DNA from: Edaphochlamys debaryana
Lineage: Eukaryota; Chlorophyta; Chlorophyceae; Chlamydomonadales
Direction of reading: 5' to 3'
Assembly: GCA_016858145.1 (NCBI GenBank)
Contig: JAEHOE010000005.1
Span: forward strand, 1,860,001-1,924,000
DNA length: 64,000 nt
Shown here: positions 1 to 11,471 of the stretch, piece by piece
Numbering within the stretch: the stretch's first letter is position 1
How the letters are laid out: each line of letters starts with the position of its first letter
The notes under the pieces: model-generated
Databases searched by the model: none
The model's input: the letters and a program-made list of their open reading frames with translations, nothing else
What the model was told of the DNA's origin: nothing
Made by a program: the position numbers and the translations under genes

Positions 1-6
1 GCAGCC

Positions 7-3000
7 ATGGAGCCTGAACCGGGGCTCGGAGGGGCGGCAGGCGGTAAGTCGCAACGCTGGGCCGTGGGGCCTGAAGATAGCGCTGAAGAACACCTCTCGG
101 CGGCGTTTGGGCTGGTAGCGTGGCCTGCCAAGGGGCTGCCTGGCGCATCGCCCCGACGCCGAGCGTCAGCAGCTCGTGGACCGAAACGCACTGCGGCCCG
201 GCCCCTCGGAGTGCATGCATGGCACTCTCAGACCTTGCGAAGTACCTTTCTGGTGCCACCCACGACGAGCACTCGTTTGTGTGCCCCCCGACCCCACTCG
301 CCTGCACCCTCGGCAGACGCCAAGCCCAAGGCGACAAAGCCCCGTGCAACGAAAACACCCCTGCAGAAAGAGGTGCTGGAGGCCTCATACCAGCGTAAGT
401 GACTGGTCTACACGGCTGCCCCGCCTGTGCCAGTACGCGCAGTGTGCCTCACATGTTCCTTCTCAGGTTTACACCGAGGGGTCCCCGTGGCAGGCAAGCG
501 TTGCGTCCTTGACTCCACCACCTCCCCCTCTCCCGCCATATCACTACACTACCCTTGCTCCAGTCAACCAACACCCGTCAATGGAGCACCGCAAAGCGCT
601 GGGGGACCGCATCGGGCTGACGGAGCAGGAGGTTCAGGTGAGCCGTTACATGTTGCCGCACGACGGGTCAAACCTTTGACACCCTCTTGGTCTAATGGAG
701 GTTCCATCAACCCGTGGGCGTCCTGCCATGAGTGGCGCTCTCACGAGATCCAAACGCAGGCGGGGATCCTTGCTAACCGCGGCTCTTCCGTACCCTGCAG
801 GCCTGGTTCACAAACCGCCGGCGGCGGGACAAGCTAGCGGAAAAGAAAGCAGCCTCAACCCCCACACCCGAAGGAGGGGGCTCCCCCGGCGCAGCCGCCG
901 CAGTAGCCGCGCCTGCCGCCGGCGCACCAGCGGCAGCGGCCCCGACCGCAGCCGCCGCCGCGCCTGCCGGCGGGGCCACGCCGGGCTCAGCCAAGCCCAA
1001 GGCCCCGCGCGCGCCGCGCGCGCCCAAGGCCTCCCCGGGCGGTGCCGTGCCCGCCTTGGGGGCGCCCTCCCCCTTGGGATCAGCCGGGGCCCCGGGCGCG
1101 GCGGCCGCGGGCGCTCCGCCCCGTCCCCCGATTCTCGGCATGCCCGGCGCACCGCCCGTAGCCGGCGCCCCGGCCGGCCTCGCCATGTACAACGCGCCTG
1201 TCCCGGGCATGCCGTCGGGGTCCGTGTCTGCGGCCGCGGGGTCGGCGTTTGAGGAGGAGGAGGACGAGACGGAGGACGCCGACGAGGACTCGGGCATGGC
1301 GGCGGCGTGGGAGGGCATCAACGCGCTGTGCCAGGTGGCGCGCGCGACGCTGCCGGTGCCGTTCCGCGAGGACGGGCCGCCGCTGGGGTTCCTGTTTGAC
1401 GAGGCGCCCGTGCCAGGGGAGCGCGCGGGCGGCGGCGGCGGCAAGCGGCGGCGGATCGTGCTGGGGCACGACATGGTGGCGGAGGCGGACGAGGAGGGCG
1501 TCAAGAGCGTGTTGCTGCGCAAGCCCAAGGCGGCAGGTGCGTCGCCGCAAGGGTCGGGCAAGCCGGGTCTGAACGGGGCCGATAGAGACAGGAGAAGCGC
1601 CACAGGGGGATGGGGGCGGGCAGGAAAGGTCAAGGTCGGAACGGGGCCAACTAGGCAGCTGGAACGCCGCAGCAGGGCGGGGGCTGTGGTCCTCCGTTAA
1701 CGCTGACGGTTGCTTTCGTTCGGCCGCTGAGTCAGCGTTGGTGACATCACCCCTTCGCTGCCGCAGCCGTGCCCTCCCCTGTGGGCGTGATGACCCCGGC
1801 GGAGCTGGAGATGCGGCGGCAGGCTCTGGCGGCGCAGCAGCAGGCGCTCCTGGCGCAGCAGGCGGCGGCGGCGGCGGCGGCAGCGGACAACCCGGATGCC
1901 GCGGCGGCGGCGGCGGGGCGGAACAAGCTGGCCGACGCGCTGGCCAAGGTACGGCGGTGCTTTTGCGCCTTTGCGTGTGGGATCGGATGGGAGCGGCGGC
2001 GTAGCGGACCGCTCGCGACGGAGGCTCTGAGTTGGTAGTGTACGCGCGAGCCTCAGCCTGGTACGCGCAAGCCTCAGTACTGGCCGAGAGAGGAAGCCCT
2101 CACTCGTCCCTCACCCTCTCCTCTCCCCCCCCTCCGCCCCGCAGGAGCAGGACCGTCTGCGCCGCGAGCTGCTGAAGCAGCAGGAGCGCTTGGAGCGGGA
2201 CCGCAAGCGGGAGGAGGACGAGCGGGGGCGGGAGATGGAGCGGCACGAGCGGGAGCGCAAGAAGATGCAGGACAAGATGGAGAAGGAGCGGGGTGAGGGG
2301 AGGGGCGGGGATGGGGAAGGGGAGGGGAGGGGAGGCCAGGGAGGGGGGGTTGATCGGGGACGGGCGGGGAGGGTGGAAAAGGTGGGGTACGCTTGGCTTG
2401 GCTTGCCCTGGAGGGCGCGAGGGGCACAGGGGGGGCAGGGACGGAGCTGGGAAGGGCGCGGCAGAGCGCTGGGCGGCCTCAGCCGACAAGCCATGACCCG
2501 AGACCTGGGGCGCCCTTCTAGTGTGCAGCTGCGCTGGCCCCTCGCTGCGTGGCCATGGCGCTGATGCCAGGGTGACTGACTGCCTTCCCCCGCTGCACGT
2601 TCCCCCCTGCGCTACTCTCCCTTTGTGCCCTGCAGCCAAGGAGGAGGCCCGGCGGCTCAAGGAGGTGGAGCGGCTCAAGATTGCCGAGGAGCGGGAGCTG
2701 CGGCGCCTGGAGGCGGCGCGGGAGAAGGAGCGCAAGGCGGAGGAGCGGCGGCGGGCGGTGGAGGAGCGCAAGAGGTGCGGGGGCGGGGGGTGGGCAGCTA
2801 GGGGCCGGCAGGAGAGGGCATGCCGTGAATGCGACTGGGGAAGTGTGCGACGGGGTTGTGTTGTCGGGAAGTGATAGTCCCAAGACGCTTTGCTGGGTGC
2901 GTCTCGCCTCCCTTCCTGCCGGTTATACGTAACAAACCCCACCCGCTCTGCTCCCCCCTTCCCACCCCGCCTTGTCCGCCCATAGGGAGAAGGACGCCAT

Positions 3001-6000
3001 GCGCGCGCTCAAGCAGCAGGAGAACGCCGTGCTCCGGCAGCGCAACCGGGAGGGCGCGGCGCAGCCCCCGGACGACGAGGAGCTCGAGTACCAGCGCCTG
3101 CTGGTGGAGGCCGGGATCGACCCGGCCTCGGTGGCGGGTCCAGACGGCGAGGAGGAGCAGCAGGCGGGTGGTGCGGGAGCGGGAGGCGGTGCGGAGGGTG
3201 GGGATGGGGCGGCGGCCGGGGCCACGCCGCCGCCGCGCAAGCGCCCGCGGCCCGACCTGCCGCGGCCCGAGTTCCCGCCGCCCTCGCTCGGCCTCTTCCC
3301 GGCCTGGCCCGAGCAGCCGGCGGCCGCGCGGGCAGTCACCCCCGCGCCGGCGCCCGCCGCCGCGGACGGCGACGCAGACATGGCGGAAGCAGCCGCTGAT
3401 GCCGCCGACGCCTCCGCAACTGCCGAGGGCGATGTGGACATGATGGGTGACGGGGGCGAGGAGGAGGCGCCGCCGCCGCCCGCGGGCCTGGACCCGCAGA
3501 TGGGGTCGGAGCTGCTGGTGTGCTGGTCCTTCCTGCAGTCCTTCTCGGACCTGTTTGGGCTCAGCGTGCCGTCCCTGGAGGGCCTGCTGGAGGCGCTGGC
3601 GGCGGGCGAGGAGAGCCGGCTGCTGGCGGACGTGCACTGCGCTCTGCTGCGGCTGCTGCAGGCCGACATGGAGGACGCGCACGACGAGAAGGAGCGCGTG
3701 GGGGTGAGGAGGGATGGTGGAGGGAGGGGCTGAGTGGAGGGAAAGAGGTGGAGTAACGCTCCGTCCCCAACCCGTTCGTCCTCCTGTCTGACCTCTCCGC
3801 ACCCCCATATCACTTTGCATCTGACACGCCCCGCACTCTGCCGTGCTTCCCCGTGCTCCCTCCCAGCGCCAAACCGCTGCCGCCCCCAACTTCATGGACC
3901 GCTCGGTGGTGGGGTCGGCGCGGCGGCTGGAGGAGGCGTGGGCGTGGGGCTTCGACGTTGACACCTGGAGGGCGCACCTCAACGCCATGACCTGGCCTGA
4001 GGTGCTGCGCCAGGTGCGGCGGTGCAGGGGGATGTGGCCATGTGGGATTGGAGGCTCGGGCTCGTAACGGGCGTAAGGCTGGGGAGGCGCATCACCGGTC
4101 TCCCATCCCACCCTTCCTGCCGTCCCCACCACCCCACCACCCCACTATTCTTCCGTGGCGTCGGCGCGATCCCTCTCACCAACAAACACCAACCATCCCA
4201 CCGCCCACCCCGCCGCCGCCGCCTGATCGTTTCCCGCTCGATGAAACACCCCCCACCACCACCCCGCCCCCCCACAGATGGCCATCGTCATGGGCCGCGG
4301 CCGGCCGCTGCCCCGCGTGCGCCGCAGCGCCGCCGAGTCCAAGGGCCCCCGCATCCAGGGCCTGGATGGCGAGGACGTGCTCGACGACGGCAGCAGCGGG
4401 GGCGCGCTCAAGCTGCGCATGCCGCTGCGCTACACGCTGGGGACCGTCAAGGCGGCGGCGTGGCAGGTGCGGGCGCCTTTTGCGCGTGTGGGAGGGCTGG
4501 TGCTGGAGCGGGGCGGGCTAGCGGGGGATGGGGCCAAGGTGCCCTGCGCACCCATCCACCTTCCGCTGCTCCCTCCATCACCCCCGACGCCCCCTTGCCC
4601 TCCGCAAGCTCTGCTTCCCTGGCACGGGCGACGCCTTCCCTCCCACCACCCCCAACGCCCCCTTGCCACCATTCCCGCGCAGGTGCTGTCCACCACGGGC
4701 CCCAGCGGCCTCTCCGTGGGCGACCTGGTGCGCCGCATCCAGAAGGCGGGCTTCCGGGAGATGCGCTCCTCCAAGACCCCAGAGGCCGTGGTCGCGGGCT
4801 CCCTGGCCCGCGACGTGCTCTTCACCAAGGTCGCCCCCGCCACCTGGGCGCTGAGCGCCGTGGTGGCGTTTGCGAAGCGGCGCAACGAGCAGCGGCGGCT
4901 GGCGGAAGCGCGGATCCGCGCGAGCAAGGGCGACAAGGGGGCCAGCGGCGGGGGCGCGGCGGGCGAGGGCGAGGGCGGCGAGGGGGAGGGTGCCAAGGGC
5001 GAGGACGAGGACGACGCGGAGGCCGACGGCGCGGTGAAGAAGGAGCCGGAGGGCGAGGCGGAGGCGGAGGCTGCGGCGACCGAGGCCAAGGGCAAGCACG
5101 GCCGTGGGCGGAGTAAGAAGGACGCGGCCGCGGCTACCAAGCAGGAGCCGGGGGCGGGGGCGGTCAAGGCCGAGCCGGCCGATGGCGCCGCCGCGGGCCC
5201 CGCCAAGACGGAGGCCGAGGAGGGCGGCGCGGCGTCCATGGACGTGGACGGGGGGGCGGGCGCGAGCGTCAAGCAGGAGGTGGGACAGGGACGGATTGGC
5301 GGTGGGGTCGAGGGCGGGGCTTAAGGGGTGTTGGTTTGCCGTGCCGTGGAGAAGGGGTGGTGCTAGACCGGGGAGCGAGGCCGGTTGGGTGACTCCAACC
5401 CGGCCGGGCTTGGCCTGACTCAGCTTCCAGCTCCAACTGAGTTGGCTCCCCTACCCTTCCCCCTCCTCAGCCCACGGACGCTGTCAAGCAGGAGCCGGGC
5501 GCGGAGCAGGCCACAGGCACTGGCGCCGACGGGGCCGCCGATGGCGCGGGCACCTCGCAGGCGCCGGCGGACGGCGGCGCGGCGGGCGGTGCGGCTGGGG
5601 AGCAGCACGAGGAGGAGGAGTACAGGTGCGGAGGGGTGCCGGAACTGGAGGACCCAACCAGGCCTTGCCTGGAAACCGACACGTTCCCTGTGGGGCGCGA
5701 TCGGCGTGGGGCGCGGTCGAGCTAGACCTGGCACACTTTTGAGAACAGGATGGAGAGAAGCAGGCCAAAAAAGCGCAGGCGCTTATCATGTGCCCGCCCT
5801 CACATCCCACCCGACTCTACGAGCATCCCCCACGCCACCATTACCCGCGACCCAGCAGCCCATTCCATCCCACCCCACCCCCAGCGGCGACGAGGAGGAG
5901 GAGCAGGAGGAGGAGCCGCACGTGGCCGAGGGCGCGGGGGACCCCTGGGTCGCGGCGCTGCTGGCGGACGGGTACGGCAGCCTGGATCTACGGCAGCGGT

Positions 6001-9000
6001 TGGAGGCGCTGTCGTTCGTGTGTCATGCCGTACTTGACGGCCCCACGCTGAGGGCCAAGCTGGAGATGCGGACCAACGAGGCGGCCGCGCGGAGGAAGGC
6101 CGTGTTTGACCAGGCCAAGGTGGGGCCTGGGGTGGGCCTGCGGTTGCAGGGGTTTGGGGAGTGGGACGGGGTCTGGTCTGCCATTCCCATCGGTTGTGAT
6201 GGAGGGTGGACCAGGCCAAGGTGGGGCCTGGGGTTGGCCTGGGGTTGGGCTGGGGTTGCAGGGGTTAGGAGGAGGGGGGCCAGGGGATGGACGGTGGACC
6301 GCTAGTGTGCCTGGGAGGGCTCTTCGTCCGAGGGACGGACGGCGAGCCTGCGTAGAGCATGCCGCGGGCGGAGGTAGGGCCTAGCCCGCCCTTCCTGTCA
6401 TCTGCATCAGCGGCCTCCGCTCCTCCTTTCTCCGACCGCAGAGCGACAAGCGAAGGCGCCAGGAGGAGGCCGCAGCCCGCGCCGCCGCGGCCGCGGAGGA
6501 GGCACGCAAGCGTGCCGAGGCAGCGGCCGCCGCCGCCGGGGCCGCAGTGGCTGCCGCCGGCGCGGCTGCGGTGGCCGTCGCCCCCGGCACCTCCCGCGCG
6601 TCCACACCGGCGCCCGGCGCACCCGCAGCACCCGGTGCTCCCGGGGCGCCGCCAGTGGATGCGAAGGCGATTGCGGGCGAGATCTTTGGGGCTGCGGCGG
6701 CCGTGGGGGCCGCGCCTGCGCCGCCGGACCCCGCCAAGGCGGCTGCCGAGGCGGCGCGCAAGGCCGAGGAGGAGGAGGAGGAGCGGCAGAAGCGGATCCA
6801 GCGTGCAGAGGAGATCCGCAAGGTGGGTCTCGCTTGGGGCGCACAGGGGCAGCGGAGCTCTTCCGGGGCAGGAGCGCAGGACTCATCTGGGATGCTGGGT
6901 TGACCCCATTCCACTGGTCAGCCAAGAGAGGCTTCCAAGCCTACCTCCTGCACCCGAACTTGACCTCACCCCCCACTCCGACGATGCAATCGCCCCAAAC
7001 TCCCCCCACCCCACCACACCACACCACACCCTCACCACACCCTCACCACACCCTCACCACACCCTCACCACACCCTCACCACACCCTCACCACACCCGAC
7101 CCAGATCGATGAGGACTGTGCCATCCGCGCCGAGCCGCTCGGCTCCGACCGGCGCCACAACCGCTACTGGCTCTTCTCCAGCGGGCAGCCGGGAGACAAG
7201 GGCTCGGCGCGGCTGTGGGTGGAGCTGGCGCCGGACGGCCGTTGGCAGTTAATGACTCAGCCCGAGCAGTTGGACGCCCTGGCGGCGGCGCTGGAGCCCA
7301 AGGGCGTGCGCGAGGGCGCTCTGGCGCAGGCGCTGGCGAGGCACGGGCCGGCCATCAGGGCGGCCATGCCCGGAGGTGCGTGCGGCTGTGGGTGTGGGTC
7401 GTGGGGCTGGCTGAAACCTGGTGAACGCGCGAGGCGTGAGCAGGGCACAGCGGGGCGCGAGGGGGTAGTGCGGCCGGTTCTGCTCGCAGAGCGCACCAAG
7501 AGAACCAGCACCCTCACACCCCCACACTCCTCGGCTGCAGAGTACCCGCTCCTCGGGCCCACGCCCTACGCCGCGCTGCCCCCGGAGGAGCGCTCCGCCC
7601 TGGAGGCCGCCTGCGCCGCGCGGCAGGAGACGGTGCGGCTGCTGGCGGTGGCGCACCTGGACGCACGCGGGGACGACTACACGGCCGCCCTGGCGCTGCC
7701 CGAGGCGGACGGGCCCCGGCTGCAGCGGCTCAAGCGGGAGCTGCTGCAGGTGGAGGCGGCGGTGCCGGCGGACGCCGTGGATGAGGAGTTCCACAGGTGG
7801 GAGGGGTGGGTGGGTCGCGGGGTGGGCCTGGGTGGCGGTAGGGTGGGGGAGGATTGGGGTTGCGGGTGTTTGGGGTACACGGCGGCAGCTGGCCAACCTC
7901 GAATGCCGGAACTAAAGGAACCCACCTACCGCCCCCCACCAACCCTCAGGGTGTCCTGGGTGGAGGCCGTGCAGTGCGCCACCAGTGCCGCCGAGCTGCG
8001 CACGTGCCTGGGGCAGCTGGAGGCGGCGCTGCTGCCCTCGCACGACGGCTGCGCGCCCGGGCTGCTGGGCACCGTGTTCCACCGCCACCCCCCCCTAGTG
8101 CGGGGCGCCTGGGTGGAGGTGGGCAAGGAGGTGGCCACGGCGCTGCCGGGGCACGCGAGCAAGGAGGTGCGGCTGGGGAGGAGGGAGGGAGGAGGAGGGG
8201 GATGGGAAAGTGGGGGAGGAGGGGGAGGGGAGGGTCGGCTGCTGCGGTTGCAAGCGGTGGGAGGGCGGCGTGACGCCTGCTCCTCCTCCTGCTCCTCCTT
8301 TATCCGTCACCCCCACCCCCGCCCCCAGATCCTGCCCCCCCTGGAGCGCCCCGACGGCCAGCCCGCGCCGCCCCCCAACGAGGAGCCCCTGGCCTGGCTG
8401 CCGCCCACGCTGCCGGCCGTGGCGCTGCGGCTGCTGGCCCTAGACGCATCCATCATTTACCGCCAGGGGGCGTCGCCGGGCAGGTGCGGACGCGGACAGA
8501 AGACGCGGATGCGGGTGATGAGGGGGGGCTGTCCGGGGCAGTCGGGTGCGCGGCCTGCGGCCGCCCCGACCTCGGCCCCAGCCCTGGACTGCCATGCGGA
8601 CGCTGCCACCCACCGCGTGCTCTCCGCCGCCGCCGCCCATGGCCGCCCCAGCGACGAGGAAGGGCCGGGTGACTCCGTGTCACAGCACGTCAAGGCACCT
8701 TGTGCATGCTGTCGTCTCTCACCCCCAATTTTGTCACCGCGATTCCTCCATGCAGGGACTGCCTGTCCGGCTACAAGTACACGTTGCGGCCCGCGCCGCG
8801 GCTGGAGGCGCCGCCCTCGGCTGCGGCCGCTGCGGGCGGGGCGTCCGGCGCGCTGCCGCTGGCCACTGGCGGCGGCGCCATCGTGCTCACCAACGGTGCG
8901 TGCGGGGGCGCGCCTTGAGAGTTGCGGGGAGCGCAGCAGCGCAAACGAGCGGGGCAATCATGTTCCAGGCGCCCGTCCCGCGCCGCACCCATAGGAGGAC

Positions 9001-10379
9001 GCAGGCGCAAGTCTCCCACCCGGCCCCTGACACCCCTCACCTGCGGTTCCCTTCCCTGGCTCCCTTGCTTTGCAGTGCTGGCGGACCGCGGGCGTGTGCG
9101 CGAGGCCGGCCGGCACGTGCCCGACCTCCCAACAACCATCATGGCCCTGGCTGCACGGGTGAGCTGGAGTTGTGATTTCTGTTGCCCCTGAAATTCATTC
9201 ACTGTCAGCTCAGCTGGGCATAATGTGGTACCGGTTTCTGTCGGGGAACCAAGCGACCCCCCTTGCCTCCCGCACGGCCAACCAACCCGGCATGCCTCCC
9301 CTGCACTCCGCTCCCACCCCGCTGCAGGACTTCAGCCTCAATGTGGAGGAGCTGCGGGAGAGCGTGGCGGAGGCAGACCGACAGGTGGGTGCGGCTTGGG
9401 CTCACTCACACAGAGCTCCCCGGGCTTTTGGTTCCGTATCTAAGACCGGCTGGCTAATCATCACGCCTACGCTTTTCTCGGCCTTTACACGAGCAGCCCT
9501 GAATACAGAGCTCTCGCGTTCCTGCGACACGACACGCATAGTTGTGGTTTCCCACCTTTCTGCTTCCTTCAAGACATGTGCCCACGCGTGCATGCCATGA
9601 CCGAGCCCAGACGCGCTCCAAACACAACACGCTCACCCTCCTGTCCCCGCGCCTCCCGTCGCCCCCCCTCCACCACATCGCGACCAGGGCCTGCTCACAG
9701 CAGCGACCGCCGCCGGCGCGGGGGCGTCCGGCGACGGACCCAAGCCCGGGCGCGGCAAGGGCACAGCCGCGGTGGCCGCAGCCTCTGCCGGTGCGACCGC
9801 GCCCGTCCCGGGAGGCAAGGGCAAGAGCACCGTCATCACAGGAGCCGGCGGCCGGCGCTCCGTTGTGGTGGTGTCCGGGAGTCGGCCGCCGCCGCCGGGG
9901 GGTAAGGCGCGCGGGGCGGCGACGAAGCGCGGCGGCGCGGCGGGCGGGCGGAAGGGCGCCAAGACCCCCGCTGCGCCCCGGAGCAAGAAGGGCGCGGCCG
10001 CGGCGGCGGCGGCGGCGCGGGCCGACGAGGGCGACGGCGAGGAGGATTGGGCGGGCGGTGAGTTTGCCTCGGGCCTCCAAACCACTCCAACTTGAATCCC
10101 CACGCTCTTATAACGCTCCCTTGCGGTTGCGTGCACGCGCCCCAGACAGACTGTGCTGTGCTGTGTACTGTGTCTGCTGGGCCTTCCGTCCCCACCCTCC
10201 TCTACAACTTTACCGAATACCGCCTGCCACCCCTCGCCAACCCCAACCCCCCAGCAGGACCCGGCGCGGAGCTGGGTGCGCCCGTGCTCCTGGGCCCTGA
10301 GGACGAGGACGACTTCGGCCTGAGCGACGACGAGGGCGAGGAGGGCAAGGATGACCCCAACGACTCCGACTATTACTAA
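7..10379 (+). CDS. RLT: RINGLET-like homeodomain-DDT-HARE-HTH-WHIM chromatin protein, 23 exons
   Basis: Exons: 7-43, 317-394, 564-637, 801-1536, 1767-1948, 2145-2292, 2636-2774, 2986-3703, 3867-4013, 4278-4466, 4683-5279, 5471-5625, 5885-6119, 6442-6822, 7105-7375, 7541-7796, 7950-8166, 8329-8483, 8756-8895, 9076-9158, 9328-9384, 9688-10057, 10255-10379; 1829 aa, TAA stop, in frame throughout. The homeodomain (about residues 17-75) is spread over exons 2-4: TPLQKEVLEASYQ, then HPSMEHRKALGDRIGL, then AWFTNRRRRDK in recognition helix 3. A charged coiled-coil-like stretch follows (about 370-500), then a DDT domain (about 635-690, ELLVCWSFLQSFSDLFGLSV), a HARE-HTH domain (about 808-880, GTVKAAAWQVLSTTGPSGLS), WHIM1 (LRQRLEALSFVCHAVLDGP, exon 13) and WHIM2 (LGSDRRHNRYWLF, exon 15). 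This order is that of plant RLT proteins, which bind ISWI-type remodelers; nuclear action is inferred from the family. The Met at 7 is preceded only by in-frame Ala codons to the window edge, so the true start may lie upstream. The tail is acidic and ends DDPNDSDYY. Confidence 0.88.
7029..7094 (+). repeat. Six 11-bp tandem repeats in an intron
   Basis: Six perfect copies of CCCTCACCACA lie in intron 14 of the RINGLET-like gene and end 10 bases before the acceptor of exon 15, which starts at 7105. The array makes up most of the pyrimidine-rich tract of that acceptor. Replication slippage is the likely origin. Confidence 0.9.
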
Positions 10380-11001
10380 GCGCCTCGCAGCCTTACTATT
10401 GCAGCGGGCAAGGGGGGCTCGGTGTGGTTTCAGGGTGAGGGTCCAACAGCTGCAGGCTGCTACTAGGGGGTGTGTGGGGCGGGGAGGGTTAGAAGGCAAG
10501 AACGAGGAGGTGGACGGGCCGGGGAAGGGGGGGCAAGGACAAGGAGGGGGAGGGAACGGGGCGACGGGGACTGGGGGGTGGAGCTGTCAGGTGGAGGGTG
10601 GGGCGCATTGGGTCAAATCGAAGGGCGTTGTGGAGGAGCGGGTGGCGTTGAAGCGGGGTAACGTGGCGTGGGCGAGGGGCTCGCGGCAAGGGATGCAGTC
10701 GGCGATGCGGAGCTGTTTCGGCGGCCTGGGTAGAAGCAGGATTGTCGCCCAGGCCTTCATGTGGGCTGGGTGAGGAGTCGATTGGCAGTCAGGGAGGTGG
10801 ATAGGGGCGTCAGCAGGGGCACCGGCGCCGGCCGGGCACAGATGCAGGGCTAGCTCAGCTGGAGCCTCGTGCTGACGGGGCCAAGAGGGCGCAGGCGGAC
10901 GTAGATCTGTCTATACCATGGCAAGCCAGGCCTCACCAGCTGTGAGCTACGGCGTTCGAGGTACTGCTTAATGGGCCGACGTTGGCGCGTTGCAGTGTGC
11001 G

Positions 11002-11006
11002 TGTAA
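11002..11006 (+). terminator. Candidate TGTAA poly(A) signal of the RINGLET-like gene
   Basis: TGTAA is the usual volvocine-algal polyadenylation motif. This copy lies about 620 bases after the TAA stop at 10379, a normal algal 3' UTR length, and I found no earlier TGTAA on this strand after the stop. Confidence 0.5.
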
Positions 11007-11397
11007 GCGCTTTCGAAGCTCCCTCGACGAGGCACAGCTGATTGGATTGGCGTGGGGAGGACAGTGGGCAAAGGGAGCAGAACCTGCTCCTTCAGCCCGA
11101 TGCCGCAGTACCGGTTCGAGATGCCGCACTCTGCCCTCCAGCTCACTCATGCATCCATGGCTACTCTGCAAACTGCTGCAACGCGGCACTCGATCGCTGG
11201 GTGAAGGGCAGGCAGCCTCCAACTCCTGCAACACCGCATAACAACCCACTAGCGCCAACGTCTAGATCAATCGATGCATTCCTACAGCGCTACACACAGC
11301 CCTCAACTGCGCCGTGCAATGCTGCCCTGCCCATTCAAGGACTCAACCCGACGCCAGCTTGCAAGCCCACGCAAATCGCAAGCCCCTGTCCTGCGCA

Positions 11398-11402
11398 TTA
11401 CA
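11398..11402 (-). terminator. Candidate TGTAA poly(A) signal of lipase copy 1
   Basis: TTACA on the plus strand reads TGTAA on the minus strand, about 70 bases after the copy 1 stop. That is short for an algal 3' UTR, so the assignment is tentative. Confidence 0.3.
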
Positions 11403-11471
11403 CACTTCCCGCTCCCACACGCCCACGGTCTTCGGCCCCAGCCGCCACGGCCATTAGCCCCACACGCCCGC

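Larger units (their letters stand above)
10380..11471. other. Intergenic region between convergent 3' ends
   Basis: There is no credible gene here. The region separates the stop of the RINGLET-like gene (+) from the stop of lipase copy 1 (-). It should hold both 3' UTRs; the best poly(A) motifs are at 11002 (+) and 11398 (-). A G-rich stretch runs from about 10490 to 10680. Confidence 0.7.

Noticed and set aside
475..660. Open frame that joins VYTEGSPWQ... to the homeodomain exon without an intron
   Set aside because: It puts some 29 Pro-rich residues before HPSMEHR. Splicing 394 to 564 gives a canonical homeodomain spacing in perfect phase, so I treat 395-563 as intron.
2798..4132. 444-aa minus-strand open frame opposite the RINGLET-like gene
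   Set aside because: It is a shadow of GC-rich coding DNA, with low-complexity Pro/Arg/Ser protein and no domain, while the plus strand carries spliced conserved domains.
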